A stretch of 28,656 nucleotides of DNA from Alphaproteobacteria bacterium (GTDB lineage: Bacteria; Pseudomonadota; Alphaproteobacteria; CALKHQ01): positions 1 to 28,656 of the forward strand of contig JAWKYB010000030.1 of the NCBI GenBank assembly GCA_041396705.1, read 5' to 3'. Positions 15,320 to 23,018 of the stretch are shown here, piece by piece. Every line of letters starts with the position of its first letter. Position 1 is the stretch's first letter. The notes under the pieces are model-generated. The model searched no databases. It was not told the DNA's origin and was given only the letters and a program-made list of their open reading frames with translations. The position numbers and the translations under genes were made by a program.

Positions 15320-16591
15320 TCAGCCGTCCGGCAGCGTGAACAGTTCCTGCGGCTCGGCGACGCCGCGCAGCGGGTGGAAGCCCAGCGACTGCAGGCCGCC
15401 GGCAGCGCCCAACGAGTCGCGGAAGGAGCTGGAAATCAGCACGTTGCGCTCCATCGGCCGGCACAGCGCCTGGATCCGGCTGGCCTCGTTGACCGCCGGG
15501 CCGACCACGGTGAAGTCGAGCCGGCCGACCGCGCCGATGTTGCCGTACAGCACATCGCCCAGGTGCAGCGCCAGGCCGAAGTCCATCACCGGCTTGCCCG
15601 CTTCGGCCCGCGCCGCATTGAACCCGGGGAAGTCCGTGCGCAGCGCCGCGGCCGCGTTCAGGGCCTCGCGGCATACCGCGGCGCTGTCGCGTCCGGTCAG
15701 GTCGAACACGGCGAGCAGGCCGTCGCCGAGGAACTTCAGGATCTGGCCGCCGTTGTCGTGCACCGGGCGCGCCATCGCCTCCAGATAGTCGTCCAGCGTT
15801 TCGATCAGCGCGTCGCGCGGCAGCCGGTCGGTCAGCCGGGTGAAGCCGCGCAGGTCGGAGAACCACAGCACCGCGCGGATGGTCTCGGCCGAGCCGCGCT
15901 CGATCGCACCGGTCAGCACCCGCTCGCCGGCATCGCGGCCGAGATAGGTCTGCACCACCGTGTGCGCCACGTCGTAGGTCAGCCGCGCCTTGATCGCCAG
16001 CGCCAGGAACGGCAGCGTGTCGACCACCTGCGCCAGCTGGCCGTCGTCGAAGCCGTCGGCACGGTCGGTGGCGCAGGAGAAGAAGATGCCGTCCAGCGAC
16101 GGCGCGGTCCCGCCGGCGGCATCGAAGGCGCGCAGGTCCCGCGCCGCCGCGTCGGGATCGAATGGCACGAGCCGGGCGGCATATTCGGTCAGGCCCTCGG
16201 CGCGCAGCTCGGCGAACAGCGGAAAGGCGTCGGCCGCGGCGTCGTCGAGCCGCCAGCGCCGCGCCAGGATGGCGCCGCTGCGCATGTGGTGGATCGGGCT
16301 GCGCAGATAGACCTGGCGGTTCTCGATGCTGCGCTCGCGCGGCACATAGTCGACCGCCCGACTGCCCGGCCGCCAGATGAAGGTGTGGGCGCCATAGCGC
16401 GGATGCAGCGCGTTCATGCCGATCTGCGCGCGGCACATCGGGAACCCGGCGTCGCGCACCCGCTCGCAATAGCCGGCCAGCTGCTCGCCGATCGGCAGGC
16501 CGCGCATGCCGCGCTCCACCAGCCACAGCGCCAGCCCGCCCAGGTCGAGCGGCGCGCTGCCGGCCTGCGCTGTTCCCGCCTCCGCTTCCAT
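15320..16591 (-). CDS. Soluble class III nucleotidyl cyclase, paralogue of the convergent gene
   Basis: This 423-residue protein has an N-terminal input domain (about residues 15-205), a linker (TYLGRDAGERVLTGAIERG) and a C-terminal class III catalytic domain. Metal residues Asp246 (FSDLRGFT) and Asp290 (FLGDGLLAVF), substrate-specifying Lys286 and Thr361 (DFTVVG), and the Asn and Arg of VNEASRI are all present, consistent with an active class IIIb adenylyl cyclase. The input domain shares spaced patterns with the other cyclase: GLTEYAARL against GFTDYLAIP, and FSCATDRADGFDDGQLA against FSFATRNPGGFDDDDLA. The gene follows the small exported protein by 54 bases on the same strand and may be the last gene of that operon. 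What the input domain senses is unknown. Confidence 0.92.
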   Translation of the reverse strand: MEAEAGTAQAGSAPLDLGGLALWLVERGMRGLPIGEQLAGYCERVRDAGFPMCRAQIGMNALHPRYGAHTFIWRPGSRAVDYVPRERSIENRQVYLRSPIHHMRSGAILARRWRLDDAAADAFPLFAELRAEGLTEYAARLVPFDPDAAARDLRAFDAAGGTAPSLDGIFFSCATDRADGFDDGQLAQVVDTLPFLALAIKARLTYDVAHTVVQTYLGRDAGERVLTGAIERGSAETIRAVLWFSDLRGFTRLTDRLPRDALIETLDDYLEAMARPVHDNGGQILKFLGDGLLAVFDLTGRDSAAVCREALNAAAALRTDFPGFNAARAEAGKPVMDFGLALHLGDVLYGNIGAVGRLDFTVVGPAVNEASRIQALCRPMERNVLISSSFRDSLGAAGGLQSLGFHPLRGVAEPQELFTLPDG

Positions 16592-16645
16592 GCCGGCACA
16601 GTAGCATGGACGGCGGCGGCGGCGGCAGCGCGGCTTTGCCGGCGG

Positions 16646-17098
16646 CTACATCGGGCCGTAGTAGTAGATCGCGCAGACGTCGTCGCTCTGGCTGCTGGTC
16701 GGCACCGCGCTGCCGCCGTAGACGGTCATCGCCAGGCTGCCGTCCGCCACCACTGCCAGGGTGATGTAGGTCGGCTGCATCCCGCACAGGGTGTTGCCCT
16801 CCAGCAGCACCGGGTTCGCCGGCGGCACGACCTGCAGCACGGTGGCCGGCCCGGGCGCGCTTTCGAAACCCCACAGACCCGGCACGCCCTGCTGCACCGC
16901 CTGCACCGCCAGGCTGGCGCCGTTGCCGAACACGATCGCGGTTGGCGTGGTGGTGATGTCGCCGGTGATCGCCATCGCGATGCTGCTGTAGGCCTGCCAG
17001 CTGCGGCCTTCCCAGCCGTCGAGCTGCTGCGGCGCGGCGGCGGTCAACAGCGCGGCGGCCAATCCGGCCGCGGCGACGGTCGCTGGCAATCTTGTCAT
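16646..17098 (-). CDS. Small exported protein of unknown function
   Basis: This 150-residue protein has a clear signal peptide (about residues 1-23, MTRLPATVAAAGLAAALLTA) followed by a mature domain with GWEGRSWQAY, an AITGDITTTPTAIVFGNG stretch, LLEGNTLCG and a second cysteine near the end (DDVCAIYYYG). The two mature cysteines could form a disulfide in the periplasm. I do not recognise a named family; TGDI...ITF-type small periplasmic proteins are frequent hypotheticals in alphaproteobacteria. It lies 28 bases after the larger exported protein and 54 bases before the cyclase gene, all on the - strand, so co-expression is likely. No catalytic motif is visible. Confidence 0.8.
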   Translation of the reverse strand: MTRLPATVAAAGLAAALLTAAAPQQLDGWEGRSWQAYSSIAMAITGDITTTPTAIVFGNGASLAVQAVQQGVPGLWGFESAPGPATVLQVVPPANPVLLEGNTLCGMQPTYITLAVVADGSLAMTVYGGSAVPTSSQSDDVCAIYYYGPM

Positions 17099-17126
17099 CC
17101 GGTGCTCTCCCTGTTGGCGGCGGCGG

Positions 17127-18107
17127 TCAATGATCGATGCGATCTGTGCAGACGAAGGCGCCCGGCGCCAGCGGCACGAAGGCCGTCGACGCCATGTCGA
17201 ACGTCCAGGCCGCGTCCGGCGGCCGCCGGCCGTCCCAGCGGGCGAATGCCGGGGTGGCGGGGTCGGCGGTCAGTGCGCATTCGTCCTGGGTCAGCGGCGC
17301 ACGGAAGGTCAGGCTGGCCAACGGCGGGTGCAGGCTGGTCGCCACCTGCCAGGCGGCCGGCCAGCCGCCGGTGCCGGCTTCGGCAGCGGCGGCGACCACG
17401 TAAAGGCCGTCGTCCATCGCGTTGGCCATCGTCAGCAGCCACAGCTCGGCGCCGTCCGCCGGCCGCGCGCCGAGCCAGCGGTGGATCCCGGTCTGGCGCC
17501 AGCCGTCGACCGCGGCGCCGTCGGCGAAGATCGTGCCGGGCGGGAAGGCGATCGCGGTCGGAACCCGGGCGGAGCCGTCGGCGCCGCTGCGGTTGTAGAG
17601 GGCGAGATCGGCCGCGCACTGGAGGTCGAGCGCGTCCAGCGCGGCCGCGGCGCCGCCGAGCGGAAAGATCCAAGCCGCGTCGTCGGCGCCGGTCAGCGAC
17701 AGCCGCTCGCCGGCTGCCAGCGCCGGGCGCAGCGCAGCCCAGGCCGCCGCCGGCGTGCCGTGCGCCGGCAGCACTTCGAGCGGCGTCCGGTCGGTCAGCA
17801 GCACCTGCCGGCCGAGCGGCCGGCCGTCGACGGCCAGCGAGGCCGGGTCGCCCTGCGCCACCGTCCGCGCCGTTTCGATCACCAGCAGGCCGTCGCATCT
17901 TATGCCCAGTCCGTCGCCCGACTCCGGGTCGTAGGTCCAGGCCGTCGGCGGCACGAAGCAGGGGCCGCCGCAGTCGGCCCAGCCCGAGCCGAGCACGGTC
18001 CAGCTTTCGGTTGCCGCAGCCGGGGTCGCCGCGCCCGCCGCGAACGCGACGGCGGCACGTGCGGCGCGCGGCCAGCCGCCGCGCCGTCGCCGCAGCGCCG
18101 CGGTCAC
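17127..18107 (-). CDS. Exported two-domain protein of unknown function (paralogue 2)
   Basis: This 326-residue protein has an N-terminal basic stretch and an Ala-rich leader ending near PAAATESW, consistent with export. The GTG at 18107 is chosen because it starts the leader and lies five bases after the stop of the preceding gene; the open frame upstream is noise inside that gene. The N-terminal half contains cysteines in WADCGGPCF, then PTAWTYDP and GIRCDGLLVIET; an FPLGGAAAALDALDLQC segment follows. The C-terminal half ends with FARWDGRRPPDAAWTFDMAS and LAPGAFVCTD. The same order of motifs is found in the gene just upstream, so the two arose by tandem duplication and have diverged strongly. 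The family is unknown to me. A periplasmic structural or binding role is possible, but nothing shows catalysis. Confidence 0.85.
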   Translation of the reverse strand: MTAALRRRRGGWPRAARAAVAFAAGAATPAAATESWTVLGSGWADCGGPCFVPPTAWTYDPESGDGLGIRCDGLLVIETARTVAQGDPASLAVDGRPLGRQVLLTDRTPLEVLPAHGTPAAAWAALRPALAAGERLSLTGADDAAWIFPLGGAAAALDALDLQCAADLALYNRSGADGSARVPTAIAFPPGTIFADGAAVDGWRQTGIHRWLGARPADGAELWLLTMANAMDDGLYVVAAAAEAGTGGWPAAWQVATSLHPPLASLTFRAPLTQDECALTADPATPAFARWDGRRPPDAAWTFDMASTAFVPLAPGAFVCTDRIDH

Positions 18108-18112
18108 GCCGC

Positions 18113-19081
18113 CTACTCCGGCCCGAAGTCCTCGCAGACGAAGGCGCCGGCCGCCAGCGGCCGGAAGCTGGCGCTGGCCGGGTCGAACGCCCAGGCCTGC
18201 GCCGGCGCCGGCCCGCCGTCCCAGCGGGCGAAGGCGAACGACTGGGCGTCGTCGAGCACGCGGCACGGGCCCCAGGCCAGCCGGGCCGGCGGCTGGCGGT
18301 CGGCCGGCGGCTGCAGGCTGGTCTCGACCCGCCAGGTGGCGACGCTGCCGTCCGCGGTGTAGCTGTCGGGCGTGACCACCACATAGGCGCCGTCGCCGCC
18401 GGACTCGAACACCAGCGCCCACAGCTCGGCGCCGTCGGCGGCGCGGTTGCCCAGCCAGCCGCCGTTGCCGCTGTCGGCCAGTCCGCCGACGACGGCGCCC
18501 TGCGCCAGCGTCATGCCCGGCGCGAACGCCGGGGCGGTCGGCCAGTCGCCCGCGGTGGCGGAGGGCGACGCGGCGGTCGCCGCCGTCGTCTCCGCGGCGC
18601 AGAGCCGGTCGAGCTCGCCCAGCGCGGCGCGCGAGCCGGCCAGGCTGAACTCCAGCAGCGCGCTTTGCGTCATCCACAGCTGCACGGTGTTGCCGGCCAT
18701 CAGCGCCGGGCCCAGCGCCGCCCAGTCCTGGCCGGCGCCGGTCGGCGAGACGTAGACGTCGTTGAGGCCGTTGGCGACCGCGAAGCGGCCGAACGAGCGG
18801 CCGTCGATCACCATGTCGACATGGTCGAAGGCCGGCGTCGGCTGCTGCATCGCCGGGCCGCCCAGCACCAGGGTGCCGCCGCACTGCACGCCGAAGGCGA
18901 AGTTGCCGCCCGGCTCGAACACCCAGGCGGTGGCCGGGGTGCTGCATTCGTCGCCGCATGCGCCGCGCTCGCCGGGATGGGCCGCCCAGCGGGCCTGCTG
19001 CGCCGAAGCCGTGCCGGCGAGAATCAGCAGGGCGGCGCCGGCGACGGCAGCCTGAAGCGCGGGTCGGGGTCGAATCGGCAT
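18113..19081 (-). CDS. Exported two-domain protein of unknown function (paralogue 1)
   Basis: This 322-residue protein starts with a clean signal peptide (MPIRPRPALQAAVAGAALLI, then AGTASAQQ as a likely cleavage site). The mature part begins with a cysteine pair (GACGDEC), then PATAWVFEP and GVQCGGTLVLGG, then LMAGNTVQLWM and FSLAGSRAALGELDRLC. The last is a pattern I associate with several alphaproteobacterial periplasmic proteins. The C-terminal half has ADGAELWALVFESGGDGAYVV and ends FARWDGGPAPAQAWAFDPAS, LAAGAFVCED, the same closing motifs as its neighbour. It is the first gene of a - strand run (this gene, its paralogue, a small exported protein, a cyclase) with gaps of 5, 28 and 54 bases. 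The function is unknown. Confidence 0.87.
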   Translation of the reverse strand: MPIRPRPALQAAVAGAALLILAGTASAQQARWAAHPGERGACGDECSTPATAWVFEPGGNFAFGVQCGGTLVLGGPAMQQPTPAFDHVDMVIDGRSFGRFAVANGLNDVYVSPTGAGQDWAALGPALMAGNTVQLWMTQSALLEFSLAGSRAALGELDRLCAAETTAATAASPSATAGDWPTAPAFAPGMTLAQGAVVGGLADSGNGGWLGNRAADGAELWALVFESGGDGAYVVVTPDSYTADGSVATWRVETSLQPPADRQPPARLAWGPCRVLDDAQSFAFARWDGGPAPAQAWAFDPASASFRPLAAGAFVCEDFGPE

Positions 19082-19202
19082 GGGGCCATGTCCTTCGCTG
19101 TGAGCGGGCGGGCGGGTCCGGCGACGACGGAAACCAAGCACGCCACTATGGCAGAAATCGGACCGCCGCCGCGACGCCCGCGCCGTGCCGCGCCGCGTCG
19201 CG

Positions 19203-20186
19203 CTAATCGACCGGATAGGGCCCGTCGGCGAATGCCCGGTCGTGATAGCCCTTGGCGCCGACCGCCAGCGCCAGCGGGCTGCGGAAGTCGCGGCCGTCGC
19301 GCAGGCAGGCCAGCATGGCGCCGAAATCGTATCGCGGCCGCCAGCCCAGTGCGGCGACCGCGCGGCCGCTGTCGTAGACCCGGTCGATCGATGGGAACAG
19401 GCGCCAGCCGTGCCGGGCATAGAGCGCGGCGCAGCCTGGGAACAGCCGCTCGACCACCGCCGGCGCGTCGGCGCGCAGGGCGGCCAGGTCGGCGCGGCCG
19501 AACGGCGTCGGCGCCGAGACGATGAAGCGGGCGAAGCCCAGCCGCGGCGCCTGCGCGACCGCCAGCAGGTGGGCGTCGACCACGTCGGCCAGGTCGGCGC
19601 GGCGATACAGCAGTTCGTTGGCCTGGGCGTTGTCGCGGCCATAGCGGGCGCGCACGTCGGGGTCGTCGTCCGCCTCCGGGAAGAAGCGCGCGGTGCGCAG
19701 CACCACCACTGGCAGGCCGTGGCGGCGGGCGAACAGCTCGCACAGGCTCTCCGCCGCGGTCTTGGTGACGCCGTAGATGTTGCGCGGCACCGGCGCCACC
19801 GCCTCGTCGATCCACGCCGCCGGCGCGCCGGGCGCCGGCGTCAGCGCGGCGCCGAAGGCACTGGTGGTGCTGGTGAAGACGAAGGCGCCGACCTGCGCCG
19901 CCACCGCCGCCTCCAGCAGCGCCAGCGTGCCCGAAATGTTGACATCCACGAAATCCTGCATCGCATGGGTCGCCACATGCGGCTTGTGCAGCGTCGCCGC
20001 GTGGATCACCGCGGAAACGCCGTCCATGCAGGCGGCGACGAAGCCGCGGTCGGCGATCGAACCGACCCGGTCGGTGAAGGCCGACGCCCTGACGTCGAGC
20101 CCGCGCGCCGCCCGCCCGCCGGCGCGCAGCACCCGCATCACCCCCTCGCCCAGATGCCCGGCACTGCCGGTGACCAGAATCGTCAT
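19203..20186 (-). CDS. NAD-dependent epimerase/dehydratase family protein
   Basis: This 327-residue extended short-chain dehydrogenase has the nucleotide-binding motif TGSAGHLG at residues 6-13. TSTTSAFGAA holds the Ser/Thr position, YGVTKTAAE is the catalytic Tyr-x3-Lys, and VLRTARFFPE follows the family pattern. Members epimerise, dehydrate or reduce nucleotide sugars or related compounds; this one lacks features that would name a substrate. The ATG at 20186 opens directly with MTILVTGSAG as usual; the eight extra in-frame residues upstream look like leader. It lies 121 bases upstream of the exported-protein run and 55 bases downstream of the winged-helix/TPR gene, same strand, so an operon with either is possible but not shown. 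Confidence 0.92.
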   Translation of the reverse strand: MTILVTGSAGHLGEGVMRVLRAGGRAARGLDVRASAFTDRVGSIADRGFVAACMDGVSAVIHAATLHKPHVATHAMQDFVDVNISGTLALLEAAVAAQVGAFVFTSTTSAFGAALTPAPGAPAAWIDEAVAPVPRNIYGVTKTAAESLCELFARRHGLPVVVLRTARFFPEADDDPDVRARYGRDNAQANELLYRRADLADVVDAHLLAVAQAPRLGFARFIVSAPTPFGRADLAALRADAPAVVERLFPGCAALYARHGWRLFPSIDRVYDSGRAVAALGWRPRYDFGAMLACLRDGRDFRSPLALAVGAKGYHDRAFADGPYPVD

Positions 20187-20241
20187 CGCCCGCTCCCGTG
20201 CCGGTCGCACGTTTCCACGGTCGCGGCCCGGCCACGCGCCG

Positions 20242-21897
20242 TCAGATCCCGGCCGCGCGCAGGCCTTCGACCAGGCGGGCGGTCAGGTCCGGGTGGTAGT
20301 TGCGGCGCTGGAACATCGCGGCGGGGTCCTGCGCCGTGCCGGGCTCGGCCGCCTCGAGCTCGGCGAGCAGGGCGGCGGCAGCGTCGCGGTCGCCGGCGAT
20401 GCCGGCGGCGATGGCGCGGGCGGCGATGTACAGCGGGTTCTGCAGGCCGGCCAGCGGCGCGGTGCGGCGCGCGGCCTCCTGCATGTCGCCCAGGCCGAGA
20501 TAGGCCAGGAAGAACGCGTAGTCGCGCCAGGGGCCGGCAACCGGGCTCAGCGCTTCCGACCGGACCAGCAGGTCCAGCGCCTCCCGATGGAGGCCGGCAT
20601 AGTTCAGCCGCGAGGCGAAGCCGCCGACGATATCGAAGTCGTAGGGGTTGAGGTTCACCGCCTGCCGGCCCAGCCGCAGCATGGCGCCCTCGTCGCCGAG
20701 CAGGCTGTAGATGCCGGACTGCAGGTAGTAGCCCCGGGCGTAGGACGGCGCCAGCCGCGTGCCCTCGACCGCGGCCGCCAGCGCGCGGTCCAGCGGGTTG
20801 CCCGGCTGCAGGTTGCGCTGGTCGGTATATTCCTCGCGGTCCATCATCGCGATCACGTGGTAGAGCAGCGGGCTGCTGTCGCCCGCGGCGATGGCGGCGC
20901 TGGCGCAGTCGCGGGCGGCGCGATGGCCTTCGTCGGTCTGGTCGTCGAAATAGGCATAGGCCAGCAGGCTGCAGCGGATGCCGTCGCTGAGGTCGCCATG
21001 CGCGGCATAGTCGCCGAGGATCAGCCCGTCGAGCCTGACCAGGCGGGCGGCCGCATGCTCGACCGGCGTCGGCCCGGCGCCCGCCGCCGCGATCGGCACC
21101 GTCTCGGCCGCAACCACCTCGCCGCCGGCCATGCGGACCACCTCCAGGGCGGCGATCCTGGCGTCGTCCTCGCCGCGCACGGCGATCGACAGCTGGTAAT
21201 CCTCCGGCCAGGCGCCGCCGCCCGGCGCATGGTCGGCCGGGTCGGCGAAGCCGCGGTCGAACAGGGCGACGAATTCGAAGCGGCTCATCACGTTCAGCAT
21301 TGTCGCGCGCACGCGGGCCGCGTCGCCGCCGGCCGGCGCCGGCACCAGAAACAGCCGCGGGCGGGCGGGCCGTTCCGCCGTCGCGGTCGGCGGGGTCGGC
21401 CCCTCGGCGACGGCCGCGCCGCCTTCCGGCTGGCGCACCAACAGCAGCGCGGCGGTCGCGACCACGGCCGCGCCGACCAGGGCGCCCGCGACGATCGCCA
21501 GCCGGCGGCGCGCCTGGCGGCGCAAGGTCCGCGCATCCGGGCCGATCTGGTGCAGCATCGGCCGGTATTGCCCCTTCGGGATCTCGATGACGGTCTCGCC
21601 GGGCCGGGCGCCGCCCTTGTAGAGCGCCAGCGAGCGCCGCAGCCGATTGACCTCGACGCGCACGATGCTGTCGGTGGACGGGTCGAAATCGGCGGACCGG
21701 CCCAGCACGTCCACCGCGATGGCGAAGGCCTTCAGCTTGTGGCCGCGGCCCTCCAGCGTCTCGTTGACCACATAGCGCAGGATGTCGGCCTCGCGCGACG
21801 GCTGCGTGATCACGCCCGAGGCCAGCACTCGCGCCAGCGCATCCAGCGCCAGCCCGCGGTCGAAGTCCTGGCCTTCGTCCTGCCCGTCCTGCGTCAC
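20242..21897 (-). CDS. Membrane-anchored winged-helix/TPR protein (CadC-like architecture)
   Basis: This protein of about 551 residues has three parts. Residues 20-115 form a winged-helix-like domain (READILRYVVNETLEG, FDPSTDSIVRVEVNRLR, IEIPKGQYRP), which I recall at the N-terminus of many alphaproteobacterial class III cyclases and TPR proteins. A single membrane helix spans about residues 133-154 (RLAIVAGALVGAAVVATAAL), with arginines on its inner side. The rest is probably periplasmic and ends in TPR-like helices (NPYDFDIVGGFASRLNYAG and following, about 370-530). The layout suggests a one-component regulator that senses outside and binds DNA inside; this is inference, since the domain may not bind DNA. 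The GTG at 21897 has GAGGA four bases upstream; other starts are possible, since the frame is open to 22131. No cyclase domain is fused. Confidence 0.82.
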   Translation of the reverse strand: MTQDGQDEGQDFDRGLALDALARVLASGVITQPSREADILRYVVNETLEGRGHKLKAFAIAVDVLGRSADFDPSTDSIVRVEVNRLRRSLALYKGGARPGETVIEIPKGQYRPMLHQIGPDARTLRRQARRRLAIVAGALVGAAVVATAALLLVRQPEGGAAVAEGPTPPTATAERPARPRLFLVPAPAGGDAARVRATMLNVMSRFEFVALFDRGFADPADHAPGGGAWPEDYQLSIAVRGEDDARIAALEVVRMAGGEVVAAETVPIAAAGAGPTPVEHAAARLVRLDGLILGDYAAHGDLSDGIRCSLLAYAYFDDQTDEGHRAARDCASAAIAAGDSSPLLYHVIAMMDREEYTDQRNLQPGNPLDRALAAAVEGTRLAPSYARGYYLQSGIYSLLGDEGAMLRLGRQAVNLNPYDFDIVGGFASRLNYAGLHREALDLLVRSEALSPVAGPWRDYAFFLAYLGLGDMQEAARRTAPLAGLQNPLYIAARAIAAGIAGDRDAAAALLAELEAAEPGTAQDPAAMFQRRNYHPDLTARLVEGLRAAGI

Positions 21898-21940
21898 GGC
21901 GTCCTCGCGTCCGTCCTGCTGCCCGTCTCCGACATGGCGT

Positions 21941-21958
21941 TTGTGCCACTTGTGCCAC
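21941..21958. promoter_or_regulatory. Perfect 9-bp tandem repeat in divergent upstream region
   Basis: TTGTGCCAC occurs twice back to back (21941-21949 and 21950-21958), 44 bases upstream of the GTG chosen for the winged-helix/TPR gene and 134 bases before the + strand TPR gene. A tandem site between divergent genes fits a regulator binding site. It does not fit a sigma-54 promoter, because the -12 GC element is missing. If the winged-helix gene starts further upstream, this would instead be coding. Confidence 0.4.
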
Positions 21959-22091
21959 GCCGGGCCAACCGTGCCGTGTCCGATCGGCACGGCGCCGGCC
22001 GCGCGACGCGTCGCGGCGGCGAGCGAATTCGATGCGGCGCGGCGCCGGCATGGCCTATTTTGCGGCCTGGTCAGGCTTTGGAGGGCGGCCG

Positions 22092-22889
22092 ATGCGGCTG
22101 GGAGTTCGTGCGCTGGCGGCGACCGTGGCAACGCTGGCGTTGCCTGCGGCCGCGGCGCTTGGCCAGGGCGTGGAACAATGCCTGCCGGACTTCCCTGCGG
22201 CGCAGGTGGTGCCGGCCTGCACCGCGGTGATCGACAGCGGCCAGTGGACCGGCGCCGAGCTGGTGTCGGCCTACGGCAACCGCGGCAACGCCAACCTGCT
22301 GCTGCGCCGGTTCGACGCCGCGCTGGCCGACTTCGAGCAGGTGGTCGCGCTGGCGCCCGACATCGCCGCCGGCTATCGCGGCCGCGGCCGCGCCTATCAC
22401 AGCCTCGGCCGGCTCGACCTGGCGCTGTCCGACTACGACCGCGCCATCGCGCTGGAACCGGGGGTGGCGCTGGCCTACGACAACCGCGGCCAGGCGCTGC
22501 GCGCGCTCGGCCGCCACCAGGAGGCGATCGCCGACTTCGACCGCGCCATCGCGCTGGAGCCCGACCAGGCCGCCGCCTATGTCAATCGCGGCAACGCCTG
22601 GCTCGACATCAGCCAGTTCGAGCGCGCCATCGCCGACTACGACCGCGGCATCGCCCTGCAGGCGGGCCTGGCGCTGGCCTTCAACAACCGCGCCATCGCC
22701 CGCTGCAAGCTGGGCGAGCCGGACGCGGCGATGGCGGATTTGATGCAGGCGCTGGCGCTGGCCGGCTCGGCCGAGGGCTGGCAGCGCAACCTGGCCGAGC
22801 TCGGCTACTACGACGCCGCCATCGACGGCGACTACGGCCCGATCACCGAGGCGGCGCTGCGGCAATACATGGCCGACGGCTGCCCGTGA
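22092..22889 (+). CDS. Exported TPR protein with C-terminal peptidoglycan-binding-like segment
   Basis: This 265-residue protein begins with a signal peptide (about residues 1-23, MRLGVRALAATVATLALPAA). Two cysteines follow in the first 45 mature residues (EQCLPDFP, VVPACTAVI). Five consecutive TPR units come next, each recognisable by the pattern A-Y-x-N-R-G-x-A ... A-I-A-D-x-D-R-A-I-A-L-x-P. The end, LAELGYYDAAIDGDYGPITEAALRQYM, matches the start of a PG_binding_1-type domain. TPR units mediate protein contacts, and the C-terminal part suggests attachment at the cell wall. The ATG at 22092 has GGAGGG (22080-22085) six bases upstream. It is divergent from the winged-helix/TPR gene, and the pair may function together; that is inference. 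It is convergent with the ABC ATPase. Confidence 0.9.
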   Translation: MRLGVRALAATVATLALPAAAALGQGVEQCLPDFPAAQVVPACTAVIDSGQWTGAELVSAYGNRGNANLLLRRFDAALADFEQVVALAPDIAAGYRGRGRAYHSLGRLDLALSDYDRAIALEPGVALAYDNRGQALRALGRHQEAIADFDRAIALEPDQAAAYVNRGNAWLDISQFERAIADYDRGIALQAGLALAFNNRAIARCKLGEPDAAMADLMQALALAGSAEGWQRNLAELGYYDAAIDGDYGPITEAALRQYMADGCP

Positions 22890-22890
22890 G

Positions 22891-22906
22891 CGGCGGCTTG
22901 CCGCCG
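22891..22906 (+). terminator. Possible terminator hairpin after the TPR gene
   Basis: CGGCGGC-TT-GCCGCCG forms a compact seven-base-pair hairpin immediately after the TGA of the TPR gene. There is no T-tract, so it is a weak intrinsic terminator at best; in very GC-rich genomes such hairpins are nonetheless common at gene ends. Confidence 0.4.
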
Positions 22907-22913
22907 GTCGGAC

Positions 22914-23018
22914 GATCAGGCCCGACCTGCGTCTGTCGCAGGTCAGATTCTGAGGCCCGACCTGCGTCTGCCGCAGGTCAGATGATCAGGCCCGACCTGC
23001 GCCTGCCGCAGGTCAGAT
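22914..23018. repeat. Three tandem hairpin units at the end of the ABC ATPase gene
   Basis: Three units of 32-35 bases (22914-22948, 22952-22983, 22984-23018) each contain a perfect stem GACCTGCG/CGCAGGTC with a five-base loop (stems at 22924-22944, 22959-22979 and 22994-23014). The loops read TCTGT, TCTGC and CCTGC. The third stem contains the TGA stop codon of the - strand ATPase. They lie between two convergent genes, so they could act as a bidirectional terminator or protect transcript ends. Confidence 0.85.

Noticed and set aside
13323..16874. An 1183-codon - strand open frame
   Set aside because: It is mostly a shadow of the MaoC gene, the first cyclase and the second cyclase gene in other frames; only 15320-16591 in a different frame has recognisable domains.
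13832..19525. An 1897-codon + strand open frame
   Set aside because: It overlaps several well-supported genes on both strands and its translation is Arg/Ala/Gly-rich without family motifs. Very high GC content makes stop codons rare in the antisense and shifted frames.
21941..21966. Possible sigma-54 promoter from the - strand TGGCAC sequences
   Set aside because: The -24-like TGGCAC is present but no TTGC element follows at the required spacing.
22914..23018. CRISPR array
   Set aside because: There are only three adjacent units with no variable spacers, and each unit is a hairpin at a gene end.
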